DNA of 59,356 nucleotides, taken from positions 1 to 59,356 of the forward strand of contig JAMPHD010000014.1 of assembly GCA_023663635.1 (NCBI GenBank), written 5' to 3'. The notes beneath the pieces are model-generated. The model made no database searches. It was not told the origin of the DNA and was given only the letters and a program-made list of their open reading frames with translations. Below, piece after piece: positions 26,211 to 35,169 of the stretch. Position 1 is the stretch's first letter; each line of letters begins with the position of its first letter. Origin of the DNA: Acetatifactor muris. Its GTDB lineage: Bacteria; Bacillota; Clostridia; Lachnospirales; Lachnospiraceae. Position numbers and translations under genes: made by a program.

Positions 26211-27029
26211 ATGATTGCCGGAACGATCAAAAATTCCGTCAAGATGGCGATGATGGACAATCAGTGGCAGCAGAAGAAAGCCTCCGGCGCGCTCGGCAGG
26301 AAGGCCGCCCAAAGGGAGCTCACTCCGCAGGAGAGAGAACTCGCGCGGCTGCAGGAGCAGGTGAGCGACATCCATAAACAGCGGGAGCGGGCCGATCTGG
26401 ACGCCAAACTCAAATCGGGGCAGGAGCTGACCGCGGAGGAGATAGAGTATCTGCGCAGGAATGACCCGCAGGCGCTGAAGGAGTATGAGGAGATCAGACA
26501 GCAGAGGAAGGCCTACAAGGAGGCCCTCAGGCACTGTGACTCCAAGGAGGAAGTGGAGCAGCTCAAACTCTCCAAGATGGGGCAGTTCATGGCTCAGGCC
26601 AAAAAGATCTCCAACAATCCGAATATCCCAAAGAGCGCGAAGAAAGCGGCGTTGGAGAAGATATTGAAATTCATCGCCTGTGTGCAGGATGAGCATCTCG
26701 CTTTTGAGAAGACATTGCAGTATCAACAGCTCCCCGAGAAAGAGGGAGACGAGGACAGAGAACGCAGGGATTTCCTCTCCGAGGAAGTCCCCGCGGAGCC
26801 TGCGACAAAAGTCTCGGATCCGGAGCAGCCGGAGGAGAGCGGGACAACCGCGGAGGGCGGCAAAAGTACGGCGTCGGGTGAGCTCGTGGAGAACACCGGG
26901 GACGCGGCAGCGGAAACCGCAGAGAGCGGCGTGATCGCGGACGCGCGAGGCAATGCGGAGAACACCGCAAGTTCCGGCGCGGCGGACAATCTCTGCTCTC
27001 CGGGTGAATTTGTGGATCTGCGTCTGTAA
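26211..27029 (+). CDS. Uncharacterised coiled-coil protein, partner of the DUF6033-like gene
   Basis: A 272-residue hydrophilic protein not recognised. Residues 30-130 are strongly charged and helical (LTPQERELARLQEQVSDIHK and YEEIRQQRKAYKEAL), residues 130-185 form a helical end, and 185-272 are a disordered acidic tail of Glu/Ala/Thr/Ser/Gly. There is no signal peptide or membrane helix. It starts 12 bases after the previous gene behind an AGGAGG, so both should share the sigma-D promoter. Confidence 0.65.
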   Translation: MIAGTIKNSVKMAMMDNQWQQKKASGALGRKAAQRELTPQERELARLQEQVSDIHKQRERADLDAKLKSGQELTAEEIEYLRRNDPQALKEYEEIRQQRKAYKEALRHCDSKEEVEQLKLSKMGQFMAQAKKISNNPNIPKSAKKAALEKILKFIACVQDEHLAFEKTLQYQQLPEKEGDEDRERRDFLSEEVPAEPATKVSDPEQPEESGTTAEGGKSTASGELVENTGDAAAETAESGVIADARGNAENTASSGAADNLCSPGEFVDLRL

Positions 27030-27065
27030 TGGAAATTTTTGCTTTTAGAATTTTGCACAAAAATA

Positions 27066-27113
27066 TTGCGCTTTTGGGGTGTTTTATGGTAAAATGTCCT
27101 TGTTCAAGGCATG
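27066..27113 (+). promoter_or_regulatory. Promoter with palindromic element before the surface protein
   Basis: TTGCGC (27066-27071), an 18-base spacer and TAAAAT (27090-27095) with an upstream TATGG (extended -10) form a likely promoter. It is followed by CCTTGTTCAAGG (27098-27109), an interrupted palindrome lying where transcription should start. A closely similar block occurs at 32259-32285, before the c-di-GMP phosphodiesterase gene. Confidence 0.6.
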
Positions 27114-27141
27114 GAACGGCCGAACGGTCGGCCGATATCAC

Positions 27142-27252
27142 ACAGGTAATTGCAAAATGTATGCAATGCAGACGATTTCCCAAGATCGGGCTATGACGGC
27201 CTTGTGATGATTTACCATATATCTATTGCTATTCTTTATTGCAAATACCTGT
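27142..27252 (+). promoter_or_regulatory. Structured leader RNA candidate with a long closing stem
   Basis: ACAGGTAATTGCAA (27142-27155) is complementary to TTGCAAATACCTGT (27239-27252) at 13 of 14 positions, closing an 83-base interior. An inner helix GCAAT (27163-27167) with ATTGC (27225-27229) and a CCC/GGG hairpin (27179-27181 with 27188-27190) are possible. Upstream, GGCCGA/TCGGCC (near 27117-27132) is a separate perfect hairpin. The whole lies in the 5' untranslated region of the surface protein. I do not recognise a known riboswitch core. Confidence 0.55.
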
Positions 27253-27292
27253 CTGACATTCTGAATCACTGACTGAGGAAAGGGGCAGTATT

Positions 27293-30200
27293 ATGCAATC
27301 CAATCGATTGACATCCGCGTATCACACCAAAAAACTGAGATTTGTGGCAGTCCTGCTCGTTGCGGCGCTGTTGCTCGGCATGTTGCCGGCGGATTTTATG
27401 TCCGTCAGAGCGATGGCTGCGGAAAACGCATCCGGAGAGGGCAGCCCGGGGGAGCCCGCGCCCGTGGGAGACGCGACTGCGGAAAATACAGTCGGGGGGG
27501 CACCGGGGGAGGTTTCTCTTGATGAGAGCGCAGCTGCAGAGCCGGATTCCGGGGAAACGGGGATCATGGCGCTGGCGGATAGTACGCCAACGTATAAGTT
27601 GGCTACAGTGAACTATACGGATCCGCAAAAAGTGGATGAAGACGGTATTCGGATCGTTCCTTCGGGTTATAAAAAATCAGACGGCCTGGCAGACGGAATA
27701 CTAGGAAAACACTCTGAAGGGACTTTGCTCACTTTGGGTCAAAACACCAGCGGTACATTAGACCCCTATATTGAAGGACAGCGACGTTTCTATTTTATTT
27801 GGAGAGGATGGGCCGTTCAAGGTGCCAATGGTGAGATTAATCCGGATTGCGAGCTTGTGGCGCCTATAGGGGAGGATGGAAGTCAGAGTTTTACAATGCC
27901 TGCCGAGGCTTTAAATATTTTTCCGACTTGGACCCGCAAAGAATACCATACCCTCACCTACGAGTGGGATTCTGTGGGAGCTTCCATTACCGGGGCAGAC
28001 GCTCCTAAAGTTCCTGCCGGCATAACACAGGCTGATCTTGGCACTAAAAGTAAGACTGCTTATAAGGACGGAGACCATGTAGACTTCCCCGCGGTCGAGG
28101 ATGTCGTGATAACTGACGCGACCGGCACGAAACTCTATCACTTTGAGGGTTGGAGCGCGCCGGCCAATGTCACCGTGGATGCCACCGGCTTTATCATGCC
28201 CGATGAAAACGTCACTCTGACCGGGCGGTGGAGCTCCAAGTCCGTGCATGACATCACTTATCAGTGGGCGGAGGACGGAGAGGGCCCCGCGGCCATCGAT
28301 CTTGCCAAACTGACGCCTTCCTTCGCGGAGGATGGCGCTACGATCACTTTGCCCGCTTTTGGCGATGAAGAATATGATACCGAGGTCATGGACTATACTT
28401 TTGAAGGTTGGTATATAGGCTCTGTAAAATGTGACGGCAATGAAGTTACCATCACTCAAGATACCGTTTTCACGGGCAAGTGGAGCAGAACAGCTAAGAA
28501 AAAGTTTGCCATTACCACTGAAATTAAATCGTCTGAGGGCTTTGACTTCACGGGAGCAATCCAAGATCTCAAGAAGGATATTCCCTCGGAGCAGGATCCC
28601 TACGAGAGAGTATATCTTCCCAAATTGGATAAAAATGCCGAGATTCCGAATCATGCACACTGTGTATTCAGCGGTTGGACTGTCACCAATACAGCCACGG
28701 ATCAGGAGATTACCCTGAAAACGCAGGGTGATCAATATTACTTTACCATGCCGGAGAGCGATGTCAAAATCACTGCCACGGTCATCCGTGAGAGCCGGCG
28801 TTGGGAGGCAAAGGGCAGCGACGGCGCACTTCTGGTAACCGTTGAGAGAGACAATCCTGCATTTGACCAACCGAAACCGGCGCAGGTTGAGTTGGAAGTG
28901 TGGGTGGATGATCCGGATGCGCCGGACAAGGCGGAGGCGGACGCAAAGGGTTCCTTTCAGTTTAATTACAGCGGTAATAACGGGTTCGGTTGTGTGGACT
29001 TAAATATCACTCCCGCAGAAGGCTATTACATTTATAAAGTGGAGTATACCGCCTGTTTCGGCAAGAACGGACCCGAGAAGAACGGTTGGAAATCGGGAGA
29101 TCCGGGCAAGACCACTTTCCTCATGGACAATGTCACGGAGGGCACCACTGCCAAGATCTATCTGACGAAGGCATACAAGGTGGAGTACCACTTCGAGATA
29201 GAGGGCGTTGCTGACGCGGTGGCGGCGGATATCTTGGACAATTATCCCGCGTCTGAGACCGTGACCGATCTGTTTCCCTGCAAGGTGGAGGCAGTCGTCG
29301 ATTCCTGCGACAATTCGGGCACATATCATAACACATGTACTTCCACAAAAAATCAGGAAATGGTTAGAGCAGATGCCAAGGCGGCTTTTGAGGACGGTTA
29401 TGACTTGCAGACTGTTTTTGAGGTTCCCGATGTGCAACTGAAGACCAACCAGGCCGCAAATTATGTTTACAAGAACAATGGAAACTGGAAGGGACCGGGA
29501 TCGAAGCAGGTCTCCCCGGGCACTTCCTTTGACCTCGCCGAAGCGGATGTGACGGAGATGGCGGGACTGATCTCCCCGGATGATCCCTATACCATCTCAC
29601 TGACGTTCAGTCTGGCTCCCAAGGCGGCGGGCGATACTAAGTGTGACTATAAAGTACTGCATTTTTATCAGCAGGCGGACGGCAGCTATCTGCAGAGGGT
29701 GAGCGAAACCCTTCCGGCGAATGTGGGAGAGACTGTTACGGCTCAATACAAGACGACGTCGGATGCGTCGAATGCTCTTCCCGCGTATCTGACGGCGAAT
29801 ACGACTCATGCCGAAAGAGTGGAATCCGGTACAGCCGCGGAAGGGTTGGTACTGAAGTTATATTACGATCGCAAAAAGTATACCGTGACTTTCAATGCCG
29901 GAGATCAGGGTAAATTGAACGGGACGGAGGATTCTGTTGAGGACTCCATCTTCTATGGCGCTGCGTTCCCGGCGCGGCCCACAACCGACGCGAATGAGGA
30001 CTATGTGTTCGAGGGTTGGTATGACGAGTCCGGCAAAGAGATCGAGAATTTCCCCACCACCGTGACGAAGGATGTGATCTATACCGCGCGCTGGATCGGA
30101 AAGGTTCCCTATCGGACGGAGCATTATTTCGAGGGGCTCACCGGCGATTACACCGTGAATGCCGGACTGACGAGTGAGGAGGCCAAGGGCGCTCCCGGCG

Positions 30201-32173
30201 ATGAAGTCACGGCGGCAGTCTTGGAGACGGGTAAGATGCCGGCGGGCTATGTGGAGAATACCGATCACAAGGATCGCAATCCTGAAGACATCCTTCCGAA
30301 GACCGGAGAGGTGGTCCTGAAACGCTATTATAAGCTTGAGAGACATACCGTGACATTTAATGCCGGCCGATATGGCACCTTTGACCGAGATCAGGATACC
30401 ATGGTCGAGTCCGACATACCGTACGGTTCGGATTTTCCTGAACTGCCCGAGCCTGTGGCAGATGATTCCGATTCCTACGCGTTCATCGGCTGGTATATCA
30501 CGGGAACCGACACGCCGGTGGTGACATTTCCGGAGAATGTGACCGAGGATCTGAGTTATACCGCGCGTTGGGTCGAGAAAGTTGATTACAGCACGGAACA
30601 TTATTTTGAACAGTTGGGTGCGGATGGCCAGACGTCCGGTTATGAGGTGGACGACAACTGTACCATAGAGGAAAGAGGCGTTCCCGGAGACGTGGTCACG
30701 GCGGCGACTCTGGAGCAGATACCGCCTCATTACGAGGAGATCGAGCACGCAGGGCGTGTGCTGAAAGGCACCCTGCCGAACAATTCGACCTTGGTATTAA
30801 AACGCTATTACGGCCTTGTCTCCTACACCGTGACCTTTGAGGCAGGAGCCCACGGCACCTTGGACGGGCAGGAACTTTCCGTCTCTAAGCCCGCCAAGTA
30901 CGGCAGCGCTTTCCCGGCGCCGCCCGCCACGAATCCGGCCGAGGATTATGAGTTTGACGCATGGTATTGGAGGGATCCCGACACGGGAGTGGAGACCGAA
31001 GTGATGGATTATCCCGACACCATGACCAAGGATGTGGTGTTTGTCGCGCATTGGAAGACCGACAAGGCGGAATATCTGACGGATTACTATCTGGAGGAGC
31101 AAAACGCCGCCGGTGAGTATGTGTATGTGTTGAAGGAATCCGTTTCCAACACGGCGATACCGGACACGGAAGTGACTGCCGTGATCAAGTCTTTCGCGAA
31201 CTATACGGAGAACAGGGAGCATGAGAATTGGGTGGATTCCGGCATGGCCGTGAGAGATTCCCTGCTGACACTGGAACTGTACTACAGCCTGAATGAGTAC
31301 AAGATCACTTTCGACGGCGGAGAGCATGGCTCCATACCCGGAGTGGACGGACCGGTCACAGGCTCTCATAAGCATGGCAGCAAGTTCCCGGACGCGCCTG
31401 AAGTGACCGCTGAAGAGGGTTGGAAGTTTGACGGTTGGTATGACGACCGGGGAGAACTCGGTTTCCCGGAGACCGTGGGCGCGGATGCGACCTATACCGC
31501 GCATTGGACGAAGATTCCGGATCCCGTTCCCGGCGCGGTCACATACCTGACGGAGCACTATCTGGAGCAGCCGGACGGCACTTATCGGTTGGCCGATACC
31601 GACTCCGCGCAGGGCACGGCCGGCGCCACCGTACAGGCTGTGGCGAGACCTTACGCGCATTACACGGAGAATCCGGCTCACGCGGGCAGGATTGCCTCCG
31701 GAACACTCTCGGAGTCCGCAGGACTGACGCTGAGACTGTACTATGAGCTTGACAGCCATACCATCACCTTTAACGGCGGCGACCATGGCAAACTGCCAGG
31801 CACATTGCCGGGCACCTTACCCGGAGGCGGGAACACCGTCACCCTGCCCTATAAATATGGCAGCGCATTCCCCGCTCTGCCCGTGCCCGCTCCCGCCGAG
31901 GGGTATGTGTTTGAGGGGTGGTATGATGGTTACGGCAACAAAATAGTCGGTTTCCCTGCCACGGTGGACCGCAATCAGGTCTATACCGCCCGTTGGCAGG
32001 AAGTGGATGATGATGATGACGATGACCCTGCTCCTGAGCAGCCGTCAGCCGCCGTCTCACCCAAGACCGGTGAGAGTGCTCTGCCCTTTGGGCCTGTTGC
32101 GGTCGTATCCGCGCTCACCGCGGGTGTTATCTTCCTGTATCTTCTCAGGAGGAGAAGGTATGACGCCCTTTGA
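27293..32173 (+). CDS. Giant sortase-anchored surface protein with InlB B-type repeats
   Basis: A 1626-residue cell-wall protein. The signal peptide spans about 1-45 (LRFVAVLLVAALLLGMLP, cleavage near AMAAENA), followed by a low-complexity spacer. The bulk is many repeats of the InlB-B/Flg_new type with the pattern VTFNAGxxGxL...YGxxFPxxP...FxGWYD...Y/FTARW. From about residue 920 these alternate with MucBP-like segments starting YxTEHYFE/YLTEHYLE. A poly-Asp stretch (EVDDDDDDD), the sorting motif SPKTGES (a variant of LPxTG), a hydrophobic helix and RRRR close the protein. It is probably an adhesin or a surface-layer structural protein (inference). AAAGGGG precedes ATG 27293. Confidence 0.92.
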   Translation: MQSNRLTSAYHTKKLRFVAVLLVAALLLGMLPADFMSVRAMAAENASGEGSPGEPAPVGDATAENTVGGAPGEVSLDESAAAEPDSGETGIMALADSTPTYKLATVNYTDPQKVDEDGIRIVPSGYKKSDGLADGILGKHSEGTLLTLGQNTSGTLDPYIEGQRRFYFIWRGWAVQGANGEINPDCELVAPIGEDGSQSFTMPAEALNIFPTWTRKEYHTLTYEWDSVGASITGADAPKVPAGITQADLGTKSKTAYKDGDHVDFPAVEDVVITDATGTKLYHFEGWSAPANVTVDATGFIMPDENVTLTGRWSSKSVHDITYQWAEDGEGPAAIDLAKLTPSFAEDGATITLPAFGDEEYDTEVMDYTFEGWYIGSVKCDGNEVTITQDTVFTGKWSRTAKKKFAITTEIKSSEGFDFTGAIQDLKKDIPSEQDPYERVYLPKLDKNAEIPNHAHCVFSGWTVTNTATDQEITLKTQGDQYYFTMPESDVKITATVIRESRRWEAKGSDGALLVTVERDNPAFDQPKPAQVELEVWVDDPDAPDKAEADAKGSFQFNYSGNNGFGCVDLNITPAEGYYIYKVEYTACFGKNGPEKNGWKSGDPGKTTFLMDNVTEGTTAKIYLTKAYKVEYHFEIEGVADAVAADILDNYPASETVTDLFPCKVEAVVDSCDNSGTYHNTCTSTKNQEMVRADAKAAFEDGYDLQTVFEVPDVQLKTNQAANYVYKNNGNWKGPGSKQVSPGTSFDLAEADVTEMAGLISPDDPYTISLTFSLAPKAAGDTKCDYKVLHFYQQADGSYLQRVSETLPANVGETVTAQYKTTSDASNALPAYLTANTTHAERVESGTAAEGLVLKLYYDRKKYTVTFNAGDQGKLNGTEDSVEDSIFYGAAFPARPTTDANEDYVFEGWYDESGKEIENFPTTVTKDVIYTARWIGKVPYRTEHYFEGLTGDYTVNAGLTSEEAKGAPGDEVTAAVLETGKMPAGYVENTDHKDRNPEDILPKTGEVVLKRYYKLERHTVTFNAGRYGTFDRDQDTMVESDIPYGSDFPELPEPVADDSDSYAFIGWYITGTDTPVVTFPENVTEDLSYTARWVEKVDYSTEHYFEQLGADGQTSGYEVDDNCTIEERGVPGDVVTAATLEQIPPHYEEIEHAGRVLKGTLPNNSTLVLKRYYGLVSYTVTFEAGAHGTLDGQELSVSKPAKYGSAFPAPPATNPAEDYEFDAWYWRDPDTGVETEVMDYPDTMTKDVVFVAHWKTDKAEYLTDYYLEEQNAAGEYVYVLKESVSNTAIPDTEVTAVIKSFANYTENREHENWVDSGMAVRDSLLTLELYYSLNEYKITFDGGEHGSIPGVDGPVTGSHKHGSKFPDAPEVTAEEGWKFDGWYDDRGELGFPETVGADATYTAHWTKIPDPVPGAVTYLTEHYLEQPDGTYRLADTDSAQGTAGATVQAVARPYAHYTENPAHAGRIASGTLSESAGLTLRLYYELDSHTITFNGGDHGKLPGTLPGTLPGGGNTVTLPYKYGSAFPALPVPAPAEGYVFEGWYDGYGNKIVGFPATVDRNQVYTARWQEVDDDDDDDPAPEQPSAAVSPKTGESALPFGPVAVVSALTAGVIFLYLLRRRRYDAL

Positions 32174-32191
32174 CAATATCAAACTTAAATA

Positions 32192-32230
32192 TTTTTGGGA
32201 GTGTCTCACGGACATTCCCAAAAATTCTTT
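32192..32230 (+). terminator. Strong terminator after the surface protein gene
   Basis: A 14-pair stem (TTTTTGGGAGTGTC, 32192-32205, with GACATTCCCAAAAA, 32211-32224, one G-U) closes a 5-base loop and is followed by TTCTTTAT. Confidence 0.85.
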
Positions 32231-32261
32231 ATCCCCTATTTTCTTTTGCGGAAATATGTGG

Positions 32262-32309
32262 TAAAATGACCTTATTCGAGGTATGTAATGACCTTATTTG
32301 AGGTATGAA
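32262..32309 (+). promoter_or_regulatory. Promoter with two tandem palindromic elements before the phosphodiesterase gene
   Basis: TAAAAT (32262-32267) preceded by TGTGG resembles an extended -10 box. Two 22-base tandem units follow (32266-32287 and 32288-32309, 20 of 22 identical), each containing ATGACCTTATT and GAGGTATG. Unit one matches the element at 27090-27113. No good -35 box is present. Confidence 0.55.
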
Positions 32310-32322
32310 CGGGAGCCATTGT

Positions 32323-34629
32323 ATGATTATTGCGTTTTGTGTCCTGTCCTGTCTGTTGTGTGTGGGACTGTTGGTGGGTATTTTCCAATTAAATAAATTC
32401 GATCATCCCGTGCGCCCTTCCATTCAGTATCTGTTTGCGGCGGCGGTCTTTCCCATAGTGTTCAACGCTCTCTCACTCGTGACGGGCGAGTGGGCGGCGA
32501 CGCTTTTGCACGGCCTGTATTTTGCGGCTACGGACTGGTTGGTGATCTTCCTCTATAACTATGCCAAACATTTTACGGACACGTTGGAGGAGCATAAATC
32601 CGTCAAGTGGATCATGGTGGCGGGAACGGTGGCGGACACGATCTCCATGATCGTGAATGTAGGGACGCATCATGTGTTTAAGTGCGTGGAAGTGGAGGTC
32701 ATCGGATACGAGAAATGTTTTGTGGTGGAGCCCGGGGTTCTGGTCTCCGGACTGTCCATCTATACCTTGCATCTGCTGCTCGTCTACGGCATGGTATGCG
32801 TGGTTTTGGTCACTTTCCTGATGAAACTGGCCCACACGGTCAGGCTGTACCGGGCCAAATTCATGGCGCTCATATGGAGTTTCATAGTGATCCTGGCGGT
32901 AAATATCGGCTATCGCTTTGTGAACATTCAGATCGATCTGTCACCGATCCTGTACTCGGTCCTGGCGGTTGCCAGTGCCTATTTCACACTGTTTTATGTG
33001 CCAAAGGGCATTGTGGTAAAGCTCTTGTCCCTCTCGGTGGAGGATATGGAGAATGGGATCCTCTGCTATGACAAGGACGGAAAATGTGTATACGCCAATG
33101 AGAAGAGCAGGATGCTCTTTGACGCGTGGGACAGCCCCGCGCCCTTGGAGCAGTATTTCAGCGAGTGGAGAGAGGCGAGGAAAGATAAGGAATTCAAAGA
33201 GGAGAGTTGGCGCGAGACCCGCACCATAGATGGTGAGCCGCATTTTTTTGAGACACAGTTCAAGTTCCTGTTGGACAACAGGGGAAATTATGTGGGATGC
33301 TTTTTTTCCATGATGGACAGAACGGATGATTATCAGAAGATGGAGATAGAGCGGTACAAGGCCACCCATGACAATCTGACGGATATCTACAACAGGGAGT
33401 ATTTCTTTGAGCGGGTGGAGGAGCTTATCCGGCGTGAACCCGAGTGCCCGCGGCTGATCGTCTGCATTGACGTGAAGGATTTCAAGGTGATCAACGACCT
33501 CTTCGGCGAGGAGACGGGTGACCGCATCTTAAAGCGTATTGCGGGACTCATGCGCAGGGACGCGGCGGAGGATACCATTTACGGGCGTCTGGAGGCGGAT
33601 AAGTTTGCCCTGTGTATGCGGGAGGAGAGACTGATTCCCGAGAACTATACGATCTATCTGGACGAACTGAAGAAGATCGTCAACACCAGTGTCTACAGGA
33701 TGCATGTGCATGTGGGAGTCTATCACATCCCCAAGACACCGCAGAAGGTCTCCATTATGTGTGACAGAGCGTTCATGGCAATCCGGAGCATCAAGGACAG
33801 CTATCAGCAGATCATAGCCTACTACAGCGACAATATGGGAAGTTCCGTCCAGAAGGAGAAAGTGATGGTCGGCGAGTTTGACCGCGCGATCCGGGCGGGT
33901 GAGTTTCGGATGTTCTTACAGCCCCAAGTGTCGGCGGACAAGCACACGGTTCTGGGCGCGGAGGCATTGGTGCGTTGGGAGCATCCCGTAAAGGGTATGG
34001 TCTCCCCCGGGGAGTTCATTCCCATCTTCGAGAAGAGCGGCTATATCACCAAATTGGACAGATATGTGTGGGAACTGGCCTGCAGACAGCTCAGGCAGTG
34101 GAAGGATATGGGCAGAGAGGATCTGCATATCTCCGTGAACATATCGCCGAAGGATTTTCACTTTATCGATATCTATGACACCTTCACCGGATTGGTGGAG
34201 CAGTACGGGATCCGGCCCGGGAATCTGAAACTGGAGATCACGGAGACCGCTTTCATGCAGGAGCTGACCAAACAGTTGGATCTCTTGAACAAGCTGCGCG
34301 ACTATGGTTTCCATGTGGAGATCGATGATTTCGGCAGCGGATATTCCTCCCTCAACACCCTGAAGGATATTGAGGTGGATGTGCTGAAACTGGATATGGG
34401 ATTCCTGCGGCAGACCAGTCACGAGGATCGCAGCCGCACCATTGTGAACGCCATCATCAATATGTCCAAGAACTTGGGACTGACGGTGATCACCGAGGGC
34501 GTGGAAACCATGGAACAGGTGCAGTACCTGACCGGAGCGGGCTGTGATGTCTTCCAGGGATATTATTTTGCGAAACCCATGCCCGTCAATGAATTTGAAC
34601 AGAAATATGAGATCACGGCAAGCGCGTGA
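32323..34629 (+). CDS. Membrane c-di-GMP phosphodiesterase: 7TM, PAS, degenerate GGDEF, EAL
   Basis: A 768-residue protein likely to degrade cyclic di-GMP. Seven helices (1-225) resemble the 7TM sensor module of some histidine kinases. A PAS-like domain follows (about 230-340). The GGDEF domain (about 345-500) keeps its fold motifs (THDNLTDIYNREYFF), but the active loop reads RLEADKF, so cyclase activity is unlikely. The EAL domain (about 515-765) is intact: EALVRWEHP, NISPKDF, EITETAF, DDFGSGYSSL, KLDMGFL and EGVET. ATG 32323 follows GGGAG by 8 bases; the frame also opens at ATG 32305. It sits after the surface protein and shares its promoter element. Confidence 0.92.
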   Translation: MIIAFCVLSCLLCVGLLVGIFQLNKFDHPVRPSIQYLFAAAVFPIVFNALSLVTGEWAATLLHGLYFAATDWLVIFLYNYAKHFTDTLEEHKSVKWIMVAGTVADTISMIVNVGTHHVFKCVEVEVIGYEKCFVVEPGVLVSGLSIYTLHLLLVYGMVCVVLVTFLMKLAHTVRLYRAKFMALIWSFIVILAVNIGYRFVNIQIDLSPILYSVLAVASAYFTLFYVPKGIVVKLLSLSVEDMENGILCYDKDGKCVYANEKSRMLFDAWDSPAPLEQYFSEWREARKDKEFKEESWRETRTIDGEPHFFETQFKFLLDNRGNYVGCFFSMMDRTDDYQKMEIERYKATHDNLTDIYNREYFFERVEELIRREPECPRLIVCIDVKDFKVINDLFGEETGDRILKRIAGLMRRDAAEDTIYGRLEADKFALCMREERLIPENYTIYLDELKKIVNTSVYRMHVHVGVYHIPKTPQKVSIMCDRAFMAIRSIKDSYQQIIAYYSDNMGSSVQKEKVMVGEFDRAIRAGEFRMFLQPQVSADKHTVLGAEALVRWEHPVKGMVSPGEFIPIFEKSGYITKLDRYVWELACRQLRQWKDMGREDLHISVNISPKDFHFIDIYDTFTGLVEQYGIRPGNLKLEITETAFMQELTKQLDLLNKLRDYGFHVEIDDFGSGYSSLNTLKDIEVDVLKLDMGFLRQTSHEDRSRTIVNAIINMSKNLGLTVITEGVETMEQVQYLTGAGCDVFQGYYFAKPMPVNEFEQKYEITASA

Positions 34630-34642
34630 CGAATGAAAAAGC

Positions 34643-34692
34643 ATGTATAGAAAGCTGGCATAGAAAGCCGGCATAGAAAGCTTGTATAAAAA
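34643..34692 (+). repeat. Short tandem repeats downstream of the phosphodiesterase gene
   Basis: A 13-base unit (GGCATAGAAAGC plus one base) is present about four times with changes (TGTATAGAAAGC, TGGCATAGAAAGC, CGGCATAGAAAGC, TTGTATAAAAAG). It is noncoding and lies between the stop codon and the terminator. Confidence 0.7.
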
Positions 34693-34696
34693 GTTG

Positions 34697-34729
34697 CGGA
34701 GCGCTCTATTTGGAGCGCTCCGTATATTT
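34697..34729. terminator. Bidirectional terminator overlapping the 3' end of pyrI
   Basis: CGGAGCGCTC (34697-34706) pairs perfectly with GAGCGCTCCG (34713-34722). On the plus strand TATATTTTT follows; on the minus strand CAACTTTTTATA follows. The right arm encodes the last PyrI residues (TERS). Confidence 0.88.
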
Positions 34730-35140
34730 TTCCTCGCAGTATTTACAGCGATAGATTCCCTTCCGCTCATCGGAGAGGAAGAAGACATGGGGCAGTCCCT
34801 GCTCTATGGAGGTAATGCAGCGGGGATTGCGGCATTTGATCACATTTTTGATCTGCTTGGGGAGGATCAGTTCCTTTTTCTCCACGATATCGCCGTTCTT
34901 GATGACATTGACGGTGATGTTGTGGTCCAGGAATGCCAGTACGTCCAGATCCAACATGTCGATGTCGCATTCCACCTTGAGGATGTCCTTGGTGCCCATC
35001 TTGTTGCTGCGGGCGTTCTTGATGATCGCCACGGTGCAGTCCAATTTGTTGAGCTGCAGATGATCGTACAGATCCAGGCTCGTGCCCGCCTTGATATGGT
35101 CGAGCACAAAGCCCTCTTCAATTTTTCCAACGTTTAACAT
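34706..35140 (-). CDS. pyrI: Aspartate carbamoyltransferase regulatory subunit
   Basis: A 144-residue partner of PyrB that mediates nucleotide control of aspartate transcarbamoylase. The N-terminal allosteric domain has VLDHIKAGTSLDLYDHL and the C-terminal zinc domain has four Cys in CRNPRC...YRCKYC. It follows pyrB by about 100 bases on the same strand. Its final codons form one arm of the transcription terminator shared with the opposite gene. Confidence 0.95.
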   Translation of the reverse strand: MLNVGKIEEGFVLDHIKAGTSLDLYDHLQLNKLDCTVAIIKNARSNKMGTKDILKVECDIDMLDLDVLAFLDHNITVNVIKNGDIVEKKELILPKQIKNVIKCRNPRCITSIEQGLPHVFFLSDERKGIYRCKYCEEKYTERSK

Positions 35141-35169
35141 AGGAATCGCCTTTCTGTGTATAGGTTGCG

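Noticed and set aside
27131..27138. A second GCCGATAT, as in sigma-D promoters, before the surface protein gene
   Set aside because: No TAAA lies 14-16 bases upstream, and the sequence is part of a GGCCGA/TCGGCC hairpin.
32174..32322. c-di-GMP riboswitch before the GGDEF-EAL gene
   Set aside because: The conserved cores of the known c-di-GMP aptamers are not visible; the region is filled by a terminator and tandem operator-like repeats.
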